The notes under the pieces: generated by a model
Database searches by the model: none
Told to the model about the DNA's origin: nothing
What the model saw: only the letters and a program-made list of their open reading frames with translations
DNA from: CAVTTH01 sp963737545
GTDB lineage: Bacteria > Verrucomicrobiota > Verrucomicrobiia > Chthoniobacterales > UBA10450
Direction: 5' to 3'
Assembly: GCA_963737545.1 (NCBI GenBank)
Contig: CAVTTH010000003.1
Coordinates: forward strand, 682,001-746,000
Length of the DNA: 64,000 nt
Translations under genes and position numbers: made by a program
Part shown: positions 10,396-19,077 of the stretch, in pieces
Position numbering within the stretch: the first letter of the stretch is position 1
How the letters are laid out: each line of letters starts with the position of its first letter

Positions 10396-11939
10396 AGAAA
10401 AATATCCAAGGAACGCACTCGCTGCCCAAAACGGCGAACTTCGATCGTGGTCAAGCGTTCCGTCGATTGGAAAGCAGCCCGGATATTATGTGGCGGCTGT
10501 TTCTTGCCGCTGTCCTGGATGTAGAGTGCGGTGCGGCCCTCAAATGGATTGACGCCGTTCTCCTCAGTGTAAACCTGATTTTTCTCCTGCGGCGCAGTCG
10601 CCGGTCGTTCGACAAACTCATCGTAGCGCGGCCAAAAAGAAAACTGGTTCCGCATGTCCTGCGATTCCACGATGTAAACGGGCGGATGACCGGGACCTTC
10701 CGTGCGCTTCTCCTTGAGATAAAATGAAATTTCCGAAGCGCGATCACGCTCATCCGCGATCAGGAAGACAGGTTCCTTTAATTGCATCTCGACATCATTT
10801 CGCACTTTCTCGATCGCATTCGTGGCCGATTTCCACCCGCGCAACTGGTTGGAATGATCGTGCCGAAGGACAATGCCGGCACTCCGAACCAGATCGGTGT
10901 CGAGCGCGACCACGCTCATGGCAATACCGAGTAGAAATGCGACGGCAAAGGCACGTTGCAATCCCGGCCGCCCTTCCAATTTTTCCCGCCAATAGCCGAC
11001 CGCGAGCAGAGCAAAGCCGATGAATGCGAGCGCATCCCAATTCGGGGCGGCTGCCTTGTTGCACGATAGGAGAAAATAGAAAGCAAAGACCGGCAGTCCG
11101 AACCAAAACAGGTAAAGAGTTTTGAATTGCTGGCGCACGCGCCGCCAGCTCGCGAACACCGCCCAGGTCAGCGCGAGAAAAAGGAGCGGCGAATAGGTCG
11201 CGAAATGCTCGCTGAGGAACGAAAGCAATTCGAGCGGATGAAAGCCAGGCGCGGACTCGAGTCCGCCGCGGTCGCGCAAATGCAGGAGCGTGATCCAAGC
11301 ATGCTGCTGATTCCAGATGACCGGAGGAAGCGTGCAAAGGACGAACAAACCGATCAGCAAATAGAAACCGGGACGCTTGAACTCCCGGCGCAGCCGAGGC
11401 ACGAGCAGGAGTACGAGCACAATCGAGATCAACTCCAAGGCGTTGGTGTACTTGCAAAGGAAACCGAGGCCGATGAGCAGCCCGGTCGCGGGCCAAAACC
11501 AGGAAAATTCCGGACTTCGCTCCACGGCGCGCCAGAAAGTGAACAGGGCCGCGGTCCAGAAAAAAATGGAGAGCGGATCGATCGTCATGACGAAACTGCC
11601 GATGTTGAAAATCGGGGTCGCATTGAGCGCGAGCACGAGCCAGAGCCCGGCCGTCGCGCTGAAAAGGCGGCGAGCAAAATAAAAAAGGAGCAGGCTGGTG
11701 CCAGCGCTGAGTAGGGGACTCCAGAACCGAACGCCGAATTCGGTTGCGCCGAAAACCGCCGTGCTTGCCCGAATCGCAAACGCGACGCCGGGACCTTTGC
11801 TGAAATACGCCGGCGCGAGCCGTTCGGACCACATCCAGTAATGCGCTTCATCCCCCGAAAGATCGGTTGTGCCGAGGAGCGCGAGACGAATGCAGGTCAA
11901 CAGGAAAAGGAAAATCCAGACCGCGCGCGTCGCATTCAT
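10365..11939 (-). CDS. GT39/ArnT-like integral membrane glycosyltransferase
   Basis: A 524-residue polytopic membrane protein. The N-terminus RAVWIFLFLLTCIRLALLG is followed by the first-loop acidic motif DLSGDEAHYWMWSERL, characteristic of GT39/ArnT/PMT-type enzymes using polyprenyl-phosphate sugars. About nine or ten further hydrophobic helices follow, then a soluble C-terminal periplasmic part (VFLIADERDRASEISFYLKE and beyond). It is the middle gene of a PAP2-GT39-GT2 operon with overlapping ends. The likely role is transfer of a lipid-linked sugar to an envelope acceptor such as lipid A or a glycan. The acceptor is unknown. Confidence 0.85.
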   Translation of the reverse strand: MNATRAVWIFLFLLTCIRLALLGTTDLSGDEAHYWMWSERLAPAYFSKGPGVAFAIRASTAVFGATEFGVRFWSPLLSAGTSLLLFYFARRLFSATAGLWLVLALNATPIFNIGSFVMTIDPLSIFFWTAALFTFWRAVERSPEFSWFWPATGLLIGLGFLCKYTNALELISIVLVLLLVPRLRREFKRPGFYLLIGLFVLCTLPPVIWNQQHAWITLLHLRDRGGLESAPGFHPLELLSFLSEHFATYSPLLFLALTWAVFASWRRVRQQFKTLYLFWFGLPVFAFYFLLSCNKAAAPNWDALAFIGFALLAVGYWREKLEGRPGLQRAFAVAFLLGIAMSVVALDTDLVRSAGIVLRHDHSNQLRGWKSATNAIEKVRNDVEMQLKEPVFLIADERDRASEISFYLKEKRTEGPGHPPVYIVESQDMRNQFSFWPRYDEFVERPATAPQEKNQVYTEENGVNPFEGRTALYIQDSGKKQPPHNIRAAFQSTERLTTIEVRRFGQRVRSLDIFLCRIYRTLPL

Positions 11940-12592
11940 TTGGCCGCCTCTTCACCGATCAAACGCGGATGCTGTGCAAAGAGATTCGGCGTCCACCGCG
12001 GCGCGAGCCATTTCCACAAGAGTTCGAACATCGCCATCACCAGCAGCGCCTCACCCGCCGCCAGAAAAAAAGTGGAGATGACATCGCTCGGCCAATGCGC
12101 ACCCAGGTAGATTCGCGAGTAACCGACCGCCGCCGTGATGAAAAAATAGAGCCAACCCCGCCGGCGAAAAAATAATGTGCAGACGACGGCGATGATAGTG
12201 TTATTCGCGGTGTGTCCGGAGGGAAAAGACGGGCCGGATTTCATCCAGTCAGTGGAATCGGAGTAGCGTATTGTCGTCCCTTTGAACAGCGCGAGAAATT
12301 CGGGCCGCGTCCTCTCCAACACCACCATTCGAACAGTCTCGACCTGTTTCGGCCGATGGCGATCGAAGGCCGATTTCAGCGAACGAACAATGCAGTAGTC
12401 GGAAATCGCGAGCGCGCACAAAACGCAAACCACGAAAGCGCGGCCTTTGAAACCGCCGAAAATGAGCGCATAAAGCGCAATCCCGATAAGGAGCGGCTTC
12501 CAGATTTCGACATTGCTGATCGCGGCCATGAACAAGTCGAGGCCAGGACTCGTCCATTGCTCGTTGATGAGATGAAAGAGAGTTTGGTCCAT
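11936..12592 (-). CDS. PAP2-family membrane phosphatase
   Basis: The three PAP2 motifs are visible: KSAFDRHRP, FPSGHT and SRIYLGAHWPSD. Together they form the His/Arg/Lys acid phosphatase site, carried among about five or six membrane helices. The start MDQTLFHLINEQWTSP at 12592 is preferred; an in-frame upstream ATG at 12631 would add 13 unlikely residues. Its stop overlaps the GT39 start by 4 bp. Such enzymes dephosphorylate undecaprenyl pyrophosphate or related lipids at the periplasmic face, consistent with recycling or modification of the carrier used by the next two genes. The exact substrate is inferred. Confidence 0.85.
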   Translation of the reverse strand: MDQTLFHLINEQWTSPGLDLFMAAISNVEIWKPLLIGIALYALIFGGFKGRAFVVCVLCALAISDYCIVRSLKSAFDRHRPKQVETVRMVVLERTRPEFLALFKGTTIRYSDSTDWMKSGPSFPSGHTANNTIIAVVCTLFFRRRGWLYFFITAAVGYSRIYLGAHWPSDVISTFFLAAGEALLVMAMFELLWKWLAPRWTPNLFAQHPRLIGEEAAK

Positions 12593-12638
12593 GCGTCGGA
12601 AAAGAAGCGGCGTAAGGTTTATCGAGACCACGGAATCA

Positions 12639-12762
12639 TAAATGACGAAGCACGAATGACGAATGACGAAACAAGCCCGAATGCCGAAATGATTAAGCGG
12701 CCCCCTTTCTATTTGTCATTCGGATTTCGTCATTCCTTCGTCATTCGCCCTTCGTCATTTAT
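12639..12762. repeat. Long inverted repeat of AATGACGAA units
   Basis: The left arm begins ataaatgacgaa (12639-12650) and continues with cgaatgacgaatgacgaa. The right arm ends ttcgtcatttat (12751-12762) and is largely the reverse complement of the left. The centre is near gattaagcggcccc. It would fold as a long imperfect hairpin. The right arm is translated as the N-terminus of the following gene. Confidence 0.75.
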
Positions 12763-13432
12763 CATTTTCTGCGCTCTCGCCTTCTCGATAATTGCCGCGC
12801 TGCCTTCGGCGAAGGAAATTCTCGATTCGGTCCGGATGCGGCAGGCCCAGCAGGAAGTCGATCTTCAGGGCCAACTACGCCAGGATACCACCGTGATTCC
12901 CTTTCATCTCACGCAAACCGGACCGGTCATTCGTTATTCGTTCACCAATCCGTCGGAAGCACTCCAGCTGCGGCTGGGCGAAAACGATTCGCGTCTCGAA
13001 GAAATCACACGCGCGGGGACGGAGAAAATCGTTCCGGCACAATTCGATCACAAGGTGCGAGGCACGGCCGTGACTTACGAAGACATTTCTCTCAAATTCC
13101 TTTACTGGCCGCAGGCCGAGGTAATCGGCGAAGAAACCATCAATACGCGCTGGTGCTGGAAACTTCGGCTAACAGCACCGTCCCGCGAATCGCAATATTC
13201 GAGCGTCATCATCTGGGTCGACAAGAAAGGTGGCGCGCTCATGCGGATGGAGGGTTCCGATTGGGAGGGGCGGCTGGCGAAACGTTTCGAAGTGATTTCC
13301 GGACAAAAAATCGAGGGCCGCTGGTTCCTGAAACAAATGCGGATCGAAGAGATGCAGCCCGGCACCAACAAAGTGCAATCACGCACCTATCTCGAAATCA
13401 AAAAGCCATCCACCGCAGGCTCGAGCGATTAG
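12689..13432 (+). CDS. LolA-like outer-membrane lipoprotein-sorting family protein
   Basis: The proposed start at 12689 gives a basic N-region and the hydrophobic segment FIIFCALAFSIIAALPSA, a plausible signal peptide. The mature part contains a LolA-type beta fold (VIPFHLTQTGPVIRYSF, TRWCWKLRLTAP, VIIWVDKKGGALMRMEG, GRWFLKQMRIEEM). This resembles the family annotated as outer membrane lipoprotein-sorting protein and probably binds lipid or lipoprotein in the periplasm. The ORF is open far upstream to 12212, but that part is antisense to the PAP2 gene. The true start is uncertain because residues before the hydrophobic core come from an inverted repeat. It ends 1 bp from convergent tpiA. Confidence 0.75.
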   Translation: MIKRPPFYLSFGFRHSFVIRPSSFIIFCALAFSIIAALPSAKEILDSVRMRQAQQEVDLQGQLRQDTTVIPFHLTQTGPVIRYSFTNPSEALQLRLGENDSRLEEITRAGTEKIVPAQFDHKVRGTAVTYEDISLKFLYWPQAEVIGEETINTRWCWKLRLTAPSRESQYSSVIIWVDKKGGALMRMEGSDWEGRLAKRFEVISGQKIEGRWFLKQMRIEEMQPGTNKVQSRTYLEIKKPSTAGSSD

Positions 13433-13433
13433 A

Positions 13434-14210
13434 TCACTCGCCGCTGGCGTCGACCACCGCTCCTTTGACAATGAGCGCGAAGCTGCGCGGATCGAGACTC
13501 GCGCCGCCGACGAGCGCTCCATCAATGTCCGGCTGGCTCATCAGTGTGCGCGCATTGTCCGGCTTCACGCTCCCGCCATATTGGATTCGGATCTTGTCGG
13601 CGGTCGCTTCGTCGGAAATCTCTCGCAGAGTTTGCCGAATGAAGGCGTGGGCATCCTGCGCCTGCTGCGCCGTCGCAGTGCGACCGGTCCCGATCGCCCA
13701 AACCGGTTCGTAAGCGATGACGGTTTCTCCCAATTCCTTTGCCTCGAGACCAGAAAGGCTGCCGCGCAATTGGCGTGACAAGACTTTTTCCACGCTGCCT
13801 CGGTCGCGCTGTTCCAGCGTTTCGCCGACACAGACGATGGGGCGGAGAAGGGCTTCGTGGGCTGCGCGCACTTTCCGATTCACCACAAAATCCGTTTCGC
13901 CAAACAGTGTGCGCCGCTCGCTGTGCCCGAGAACGACGTAGCGGACAAACAGATCGCGCAACATGGCCGGGCTGATTTCCCCAGTGAACGCGCCATTGCG
14001 CTCCCAATACATGTTCTGCGCACCAACCTTGATGTTGTGCGCGGCAGTCAGCGCCTCTGTCACTTTCGCAATCGCGGTGAACGGCGGAACAATGACCACC
14101 TCCACTTCATCGAAGTCCCCGATCTCGAGCAACAGACGGTCAACGAAATCGGCGGATTCCGATTGCGTCATGTTCATCTTCCAATTGGCGGCAACGATTT
14201 TTTTTCGCAT
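13434..14210 (-). CDS. tpiA: Triosephosphate isomerase
   Basis: A 258-residue TIM barrel that interconverts dihydroxyacetone phosphate and glyceraldehyde 3-phosphate. The active-site residues are present: N9 and K11 in ANWKMN, H96 in LGHSERR, and E169 in AYEPVWAIGTG. The phosphate loop YGGSVKPDN and the C-terminal GALVGGASLDP are intact. It starts 2 bp after pgk and is the last gene of the gap-4HB-pgk-tpi operon. Length and motifs are normal. Confidence 0.98.
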   Translation of the reverse strand: MRKKIVAANWKMNMTQSESADFVDRLLLEIGDFDEVEVVIVPPFTAIAKVTEALTAAHNIKVGAQNMYWERNGAFTGEISPAMLRDLFVRYVVLGHSERRTLFGETDFVVNRKVRAAHEALLRPIVCVGETLEQRDRGSVEKVLSRQLRGSLSGLEAKELGETVIAYEPVWAIGTGRTATAQQAQDAHAFIRQTLREISDEATADKIRIQYGGSVKPDNARTLMSQPDIDGALVGGASLDPRSFALIVKGAVVDASGE

Positions 14211-14212
14211 GG

Positions 14213-15424
14213 CTAATCCTTATTCGAAAGTGCCGCGATGCCCGGCAGTTCTTTGCCTTCAATCAATTCGAGCGATGCGCCGCCGCCAGTGGAAATAAAT
14301 GTCATCTTATCGGCAAGCCTGGCCTGCTTCACCGCCGTAACCGAATCGCCGCCGCCGATGATGGTGACTGCTCCCGATTCCGCCAGCGCTTTCGCAATCG
14401 CAAGCGTGCCGTGTGCGAAATCCGGAATTTCGAAAATGCCGACCGGGCCATTCCAAAGAATCGTCTTCGCTTTTGCGATCTCCTTCCGAAAAAGATCGAT
14501 CGTCGCGTTGCCAATATCGACCGCCTGCCAGCCCTCGCTGACGCCCGCCTCGGTTGAGACAATCGGGGTGTTCCTGGTCGGAACATTCGCCCAGATCTTC
14601 TCGGCCTCGAGCGCATCGACGGGCACAAGGAATTTGATTTCCTCCTCGTTCGCGAGCCCGAGAATTTCATGGGCGAGATCGAGCTTGTCCTCTTCCACTC
14701 TACTCGCACCGACGGGAATGCCCTGCGCTTTCCAGAACGTATTTGCCATCGCACCGCCGATCAGAATGGCGTCAGCCTTTTTCATCAGCGCCTCAATCAC
14801 GCCGATCTTGTCGGAGACTTTCGAACCACCGAGGATGACGACGAACGGGCGCGCCGGCTTCGCCAGTTCTTCGCTGAGATATTTGATTTCCTTTTCCATC
14901 AGCAGTCCCATCGCCGATCGATAGACAAATTTCGTGATGCCGGCGGTCGAAGCGTGGGCGCGGTGTGCGGCGCCGAAAGCATCGTTGACGTAAACGTCGC
15001 CGAGCTGCGCGAGCGCCTTCGCAAACTTCGGATCGTTCGCTTCCTCCTCCGGTTGAAACCGCACATTCTCGAGCACCGCCACATCACCTTCGGCCATGCC
15101 CTTGATGATCGTTTTCGGAATGTTTCCGATCGTCTCGGAGCTGAAAATCACCGGGCGATTGATCAAATTGTGAAGATAATCGGCGACGATGCGCAGGGAA
15201 TATCGCTCGACTCGCTTCCCTTTCGGTCGTCCGAAATGCGACATCAAAATGATCTTCGCACCACGCTCTCGCAAGTAGTTGATCGTCGGCAAGCTTTCAC
15301 GAATACGCGTGTCATCGCTGATCACGAGTTTTCCGTCGCGCTCTTCCGTGGGAACATTGAAATCAACGCGGACGAGGACGCGTTTGCCGCGCACATCAAG
15401 ATCGCGAAGAGTGAGTTTATTCAT
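14213..15424 (-). CDS. pgk: Phosphoglycerate kinase
   Basis: A 403-residue two-domain kinase catalysing 1,3-bisphosphoglycerate + ADP to 3-phosphoglycerate + ATP. It has the substrate loop RVDFNVP (residues 19-25), SHFGRPKG, VLENVRFQPEE, the domain hinge LGGSKVSDKI, and the nucleotide-binding end IIGGGDSVTAVKQ...STGGGASLE. Its ATG overlaps the stop of the four-helix-bundle gene by 4 bp. The purine-rich sequence upstream (aggagcaggagcacgag) is both its likely ribosome-binding region and the coding tail of that gene. This suggests translational coupling. Confidence 0.98.
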   Translation of the reverse strand: MNKLTLRDLDVRGKRVLVRVDFNVPTEERDGKLVISDDTRIRESLPTINYLRERGAKIILMSHFGRPKGKRVERYSLRIVADYLHNLINRPVIFSSETIGNIPKTIIKGMAEGDVAVLENVRFQPEEEANDPKFAKALAQLGDVYVNDAFGAAHRAHASTAGITKFVYRSAMGLLMEKEIKYLSEELAKPARPFVVILGGSKVSDKIGVIEALMKKADAILIGGAMANTFWKAQGIPVGASRVEEDKLDLAHEILGLANEEEIKFLVPVDALEAEKIWANVPTRNTPIVSTEAGVSEGWQAVDIGNATIDLFRKEIAKAKTILWNGPVGIFEIPDFAHGTLAIAKALAESGAVTIIGGGDSVTAVKQARLADKMTFISTGGGASLELIEGKELPGIAALSNKD

Positions 15425-15864
15425 TGCGCCTCGTGCTCCTGCTCCTGATCTTGCTCTTGATCCTGCTCAAGCTCGTAATCCCCTTCCTCCTCTTTGAGAA
15501 CATCAGCCCGCTCCGAAAAGCGCTTCAACAATCCTATTAGCATTCGCACGATGCCTGCGAGTTGACCTTTCGCTCCAGCTACTTGCGCCGCATTCGACAG
15601 TTTTCGCACGACCAAAACATCAAGGCATGCTGCGCATTCGAGCGCCGATCCCCGAGCCATTTCCAAAAATCGCGCGCGATCGCGGGTCGAGAACTTTCCA
15701 TTCCCTTCCGCGATGTTGAGCGGGATGCTGGTAGATGCGCGATCCAGCTGATCTTTAGCGGATGTTTTCGAAGGTATGGCCGTAAGGAATTCACCAACCC
15801 ACCCGCAGAACGCGATTGATTCACGATAAACCTCCAACTTTTCGTGATCAAAATAGGCGCTCAT
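15421..15864 (-). CDS. S23-type four-helix-bundle protein within the glycolytic operon
   Basis: The preferred start at 15864 gives 147 residues: MSAYFDHEKLEVYRESIAF, then LDRASTSIPLNIAEGNGKFS, a motif typical of the S23/IVP four-helix-bundle family (also related to DGR Avd proteins). Two more helices follow, then a low-complexity tail rich in Glu, Asp and Gln encoded by a hexamer-like repeat. In other bacteria, S23 proteins are encoded inside intervening sequences of 23S rRNA genes; their function is unclear. Here the gene sits between gap and pgk and overlaps pgk by 4 bp. Inverted copies of the same hexamer tract flank it. No Shine-Dalgarno sequence precedes its start; that region is pyrimidine-rich. 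Confidence 0.85.
   Translation of the reverse strand: MSAYFDHEKLEVYRESIAFCGWVGEFLTAIPSKTSAKDQLDRASTSIPLNIAEGNGKFSTRDRARFLEMARGSALECAACLDVLVVRKLSNAAQVAGAKGQLAGIVRMLIGLLKRFSERADVLKEEEGDYELEQDQEQDQEQEHEAQ
15433..15475. repeat. Hexamer tract, left arm of the inverted pair around the 4HB gene
   Basis: On the plus strand this reads as alternating ctcctg/gatctt/gctctt units. In the minus-strand mRNA it is purine-rich (gagcaggatcaagagcaagatcaggagcaggag) and lies just upstream of the pgk ATG. The core gatcttgctcttgatc pairs with the arm at 15870-15905. Confidence 0.75.
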
Positions 15865-15869
15865 GGAGC

Positions 15870-15905
15870 GACGATCAGGAGCAAGATCATGATCAAGAGC
15901 AGGAG
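15870..15905. repeat. Hexamer tract, right arm of the inverted pair around the 4HB gene
   Basis: The plus strand reads gatcaggagcaagatcatgatcaagagcagg, the inverse orientation of 15433-15475. It lies between the gap stop and the 4HB start. In the mRNA this arm is pyrimidine-rich, so it could anneal to the purine-rich arm about 430 nt downstream. Confidence 0.75.
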
Positions 15906-15908
15906 TAC

Positions 15909-16907
15909 TTACTTCCCAAGCATGGCCAGCATTTCCACACAACGATTGCTGTAGCCCCACTCGTTGTCGTACCAGCCGACGACTTTCACAAATCGGTTCC
16001 CGAGCGTGAGCGTGAGTTTGCTGTCGAAAATGCAGGAGTGCGGGTTGCCGACGATGTCCTGTGAAACAAGGGGCTCGTCACTGTATTCGAGAATGCCCTG
16101 GTAGTTTTTCTCGCCCGCCGCCGCTTTGAACGCGGCGTTGATCGTATCGGCAGTCGCGTCTTTGGAAAGAACGGCCGTGAAATCGGTGACGGACCCATCC
16201 GGTGTCGGGACGCGAAACGCGCCGCCGTTTAACTTTCCTTTTAACTCAGGAATCACTTCGCCGATCGCTTTGGCCGCACCGGTGCTCGAGGGAATGATAC
16301 TCAACGCTGCCGCCCGCGCGCGTCGCAAGTCTTCATGTGGAAAATCGAGAATGCGCTGGTCGTTCGTGTAACTGTGGATCGTGCTCATAAACCCGTGCTC
16401 GATCCCGAAGTTGGTGTGCAAGATTTTTGCCAACGGCGCGAGACAGTTCGTCGTGCAGCTCGCATTCGAAACAATCGTGTGCTTGGACGCGTCATAAATA
16501 TCGTCGTTTATCCCCATGCAGATTGTCGCATCAGGATTTTTCGCCGGCGCGCTGATCAAGACGCGCTTCGCCCCGGCTTTGAGATGCAGCTCGGCTTTGT
16601 CGCGGCTCGTGAAAAAACCCGTCGATTCCAGAACGACGTCTGCCCCAAGGTCTTTCCAGGGCAATTTGCCCGGATCGCGTTCTTTCAGAACTTTGATCTT
16701 GTGACCGCGGACGATGATGTTTTCCGCGTCGTGGCTGATCTCGCCGTCGAACTTCCCGTGGACCGAATCCCACTTTAGCAAGTGCGCGAGGGTAAGAGTG
16801 TCAGTGAGGTCGTTGATGGCGACGATGCGCTCGACGTCGCTTTGTTCCATCGCGCGCAAGACGTTGCGCCCGATCCGCCCGAAGCCATTGATGCCGTAAT
16901 TTGCCAT
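15909..16907 (-). CDS. gap: Glyceraldehyde-3-phosphate dehydrogenase
   Basis: A 332-residue class I GAPDH. The Rossmann start is YGINGFGRIGRNVLRAM. The catalytic Cys151 is in SNASCTTNC, and His178 is in STIHSYTNDQ. WYDNEWGYSNR is at the C-terminus. It oxidises glyceraldehyde 3-phosphate with NAD(P) and phosphate. It is the first gene of the operon with the 4HB gene, pgk and tpiA, an order seen in related bacteria apart from the inserted 4HB gene. The 110 bp upstream (16908-17018) should contain the promoter; no clear box was fixed. Confidence 0.98.
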   Translation of the reverse strand: MANYGINGFGRIGRNVLRAMEQSDVERIVAINDLTDTLTLAHLLKWDSVHGKFDGEISHDAENIIVRGHKIKVLKERDPGKLPWKDLGADVVLESTGFFTSRDKAELHLKAGAKRVLISAPAKNPDATICMGINDDIYDASKHTIVSNASCTTNCLAPLAKILHTNFGIEHGFMSTIHSYTNDQRILDFPHEDLRRARAAALSIIPSSTGAAKAIGEVIPELKGKLNGGAFRVPTPDGSVTDFTAVLSKDATADTINAAFKAAAGEKNYQGILEYSDEPLVSQDIVGNPHSCIFDSKLTLTLGNRFVKVVGWYDNEWGYSNRCVEMLAMLGK

Positions 16908-17018
16908 AGAAGAAGTGGGTTAAGTTTGATTCGTAGACGGCGGCGGAAGGCCGCGCGACCAACGCTGTAATACCTAAGTTGCGGAACAGCGCGAGGCAAT
17001 CAGGAATTGAAAAAGCGA

Positions 17019-18075
17019 TCAGACGATCGCGGGCTGCTGCTGGGTGAGGCAATGAAAAGCGCCAAGTCCCCAGATCAATTCGCGACAATCGATCGGAACA
17101 ATGCGGCGTGACGGAAACGCGCGTCGCAGGACCTCGATTGCCTCGGCATCTTTCGGGTCGGAAAATGTCGGCAGGAGCACGCACGCATTTGCGATGTAAA
17201 AATTTGCGTAGCTCGCGGGCAGCCGCAGATCTTCGCGCACAATTTTTCCCGGCATCGGCAACGTAATGATTTCGAGCGGCCGTCCGCCAACTTTCATCGC
17301 GCGCAGTCGCTTCAGATTGTCCTGGAGCGGCTCGTAGTTCGCATCATCGCGATTTTCTTCCACGACGGTAACGACACCGTGCTCGCTGACAAAACGCGTT
17401 AAATCATCGACGTGACCATCGGTGTCATCGCCTTCGATTCCGTCACCGAGCCAAAGGATTTCGCTAACGCCAAGGAAATCGCGCAACCGCTGCTCGATCT
17501 CAGCGCGCCCGAGAGAGGGATTCCGATTTGGATTTAAGAGACAGGATTCGGAGGTAAGCAACGCGCCGTCGCCATTCACGTCGATCGAACCACCCTCGAG
17601 AATCATGCGTGGATAAAACACCGGCGCGCCGAGGATCTCGCCCACGCGGGTCGGAACAACTTCATCCAGATCACACGGCGGATATTTGCCGCCCCACGCG
17701 TTGTAATCCCAATCGACAATCGCCAGACGCGGTTCTTCATCGCGTGTCAAAAACATTGGACCATGATCGCGGCACCACGGTTCGTTGGTCGGAATGTGAT
17801 GAAAGGTGACATCCTTTGGACGTTGCGCCCAACGCTGCTCGTGCTTCCGCCTCATGCCTGTCGTCGCAAACATTGATGCAAACAGGTTCCGACGTGAGCA
17901 ACGCCTCTACCATTGCCCGCAATGTCGGGAGCACCCGATCGAACGCGTCGGGAAAGCTGATCCCTTCGCGCCGCGGCCAGGATAGCCAGGTCGCAGCGTG
18001 CGGCTCCCATTCGGCCGGCATGCGATACCCTAGTTCCGCCGGTTTTTCTTGATGTGACGGCATTCTGAAACGCAT
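17019..18075 (-). CDS. aguA: Agmatine deiminase (one frameshift)
   Basis: This is a peptidyl-arginine-deiminase-family enzyme converting agmatine to N-carbamoylputrescine and ammonia. The first frame (start near 18075 or 18063) carries GYRMPAEWEPHAATWLSWP. The second carries TNEPWCRDHGPMF, ILEGGSIDVNGDGALLTSESC, the GDDTDGHVDDLTRF metal-free active-site region, and the catalytic Cys in WGLGAFHCLTQQ near the C-terminus. The two halves join if one frameshift near 17825 is corrected, giving about 350 residues, normal for the family. The downstream pathway enzyme is at 54642-55557 in this window and is also frameshifted. Confidence 0.85.
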
Positions 18076-18185
18076 AACAGGGGCCACGACGCGCGTCGAT
18101 GCCATTACGGGGACCGGAAAACTTGCCCGGCGCGCCCGCAAGATTAAACTCAATTAACCGACCGGCGCTGGCGAAAGCGAATGAT

Positions 18186-18548
18186 ATGAAAAGAAGATCT
18201 CTCTTCTTCATTCTGGTGACACTGCTGCTCTCGATCATGCCGATCCGCGCTGATGACGCGGCCGACCTCGAGAAGGTAATCGCCAAGCTGAACCGCGATG
18301 CGCAGGAAGAAGGCGGACACAAAGCCGTGCTGCAGAAAATCTCCGGTAAGACCCACGTCCCGGTCGAAACGCTCGAGGCACAAATGAAACGCACCCATCT
18401 CAGTTACGGAGAAATCTTCGCCGCGAACTCGATTGCCAACGCCGCCGACAAGACCTTTGACTACATCGCCGGTCTCAGAGCGCAGGGCCAAACCTGGCGA
18501 CAGATCGTCAAAGACAACAAGGTTGCCATGGTGCGAGGCAAGGACTGA
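18186..18548 (+). CDS. Small secreted protein of unknown function (paralogue of 24498-25001)
   Basis: A 120-residue product with a clear signal peptide (MKRRSLFFILVTLLLSIMPIRA) and a mature region of short helices. The central block KISGKTHVPVETLEAQMKRT followed by HLSYGEI is shared with the protein at 24498-25001 (SQQTQVPEQTLESQLRASHLGYGEL). The pattern TQVP-TLE-Q-HL-YGE therefore defines a small paralogous family that I cannot name. It sits alone, divergent from aguA. The protein is probably periplasmic or secreted. Confidence 0.75.
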   Translation: MKRRSLFFILVTLLLSIMPIRADDAADLEKVIAKLNRDAQEEGGHKAVLQKISGKTHVPVETLEAQMKRTHLSYGEIFAANSIANAADKTFDYIAGLRAQGQTWRQIVKDNKVAMVRGKD

Positions 18549-18660
18549 CGCACATCGTTGCCGAATCAGTTCTTATCCCCACCGGTGCGCCGCGAGCATG
18601 GGCGAAGTCGGCAATCGATTGTTTGCACTCCTCACGCGATCTCGCGCGCGGCGCCAACAC

Positions 18661-19077
18661 TTATGGCGACGGCGCTTCCCGCTCCGGCGGCTCGAACCCG
18701 TGATGCCACATTCTCTTTCGATGCGAGTGCTCCATTTTCTCGAGTTTAAGCCGCTGTTCGGGTGTGAGCTGCGGAGCAATCTGCCGATGCGATTCTTCCA
18801 GAGTCGCTCGCACACGTTTCGCCGTTTCGATGCGGATTGATTCCAGTTTGTCCGCCGTCTGATCGATGATGGGCGAAAGCTTTGCGACCTGATCAGGCGT
18901 TAACTCCAGCTCGTATTTCAAACGCTCACGGATTCTCTCCGTCAGTCCGTGAGAATGCATTCGACCAAAAAAGAAATGGCGCGGGTGAGTGGCGCCGATA
19001 AATCCACCCATCAACGCGCCGGCAATGAAGACGAGCAGGAATCCCGTGATCAATTTCCATTTCAAAGCCGCGTTCAT
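18661..19077 (-). CDS. Spy/CpxP-like envelope protein, membrane-anchored
   Basis: A 138-residue protein. The N-terminal membrane helix is ITGFLLVFIAGALMGGFIGA. A helical region with two LTXXQ-like motifs follows (ELTPDQVAKLSPIIDQTADKL and PQLTPEQRLKLEKM). This resembles Spy/CpxP/ZraP periplasmic chaperone-sensors. It starts inside the end of the upstream membrane protein (4-bp overlap) and is the last gene of a sigma-antisigma-Spy operon. It may sense misfolded envelope proteins or metals and feed back on the sigma factor, by analogy with CpxP and heavy-metal resistor proteins. Confidence 0.75.
   Translation of the reverse strand: MNAALKWKLITGFLLVFIAGALMGGFIGATHPRHFFFGRMHSHGLTERIRERLKYELELTPDQVAKLSPIIDQTADKLESIRIETAKRVRATLEESHRQIAPQLTPEQRLKLEKMEHSHRKRMWHHGFEPPEREAPSP

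Noticed and set aside
12212..12688. N-terminal extension of the LolA-like ORF back to 12212
   Set aside because: It is antisense to the PAP2 gene, with no coding sense of its own; the signal peptide begins later.
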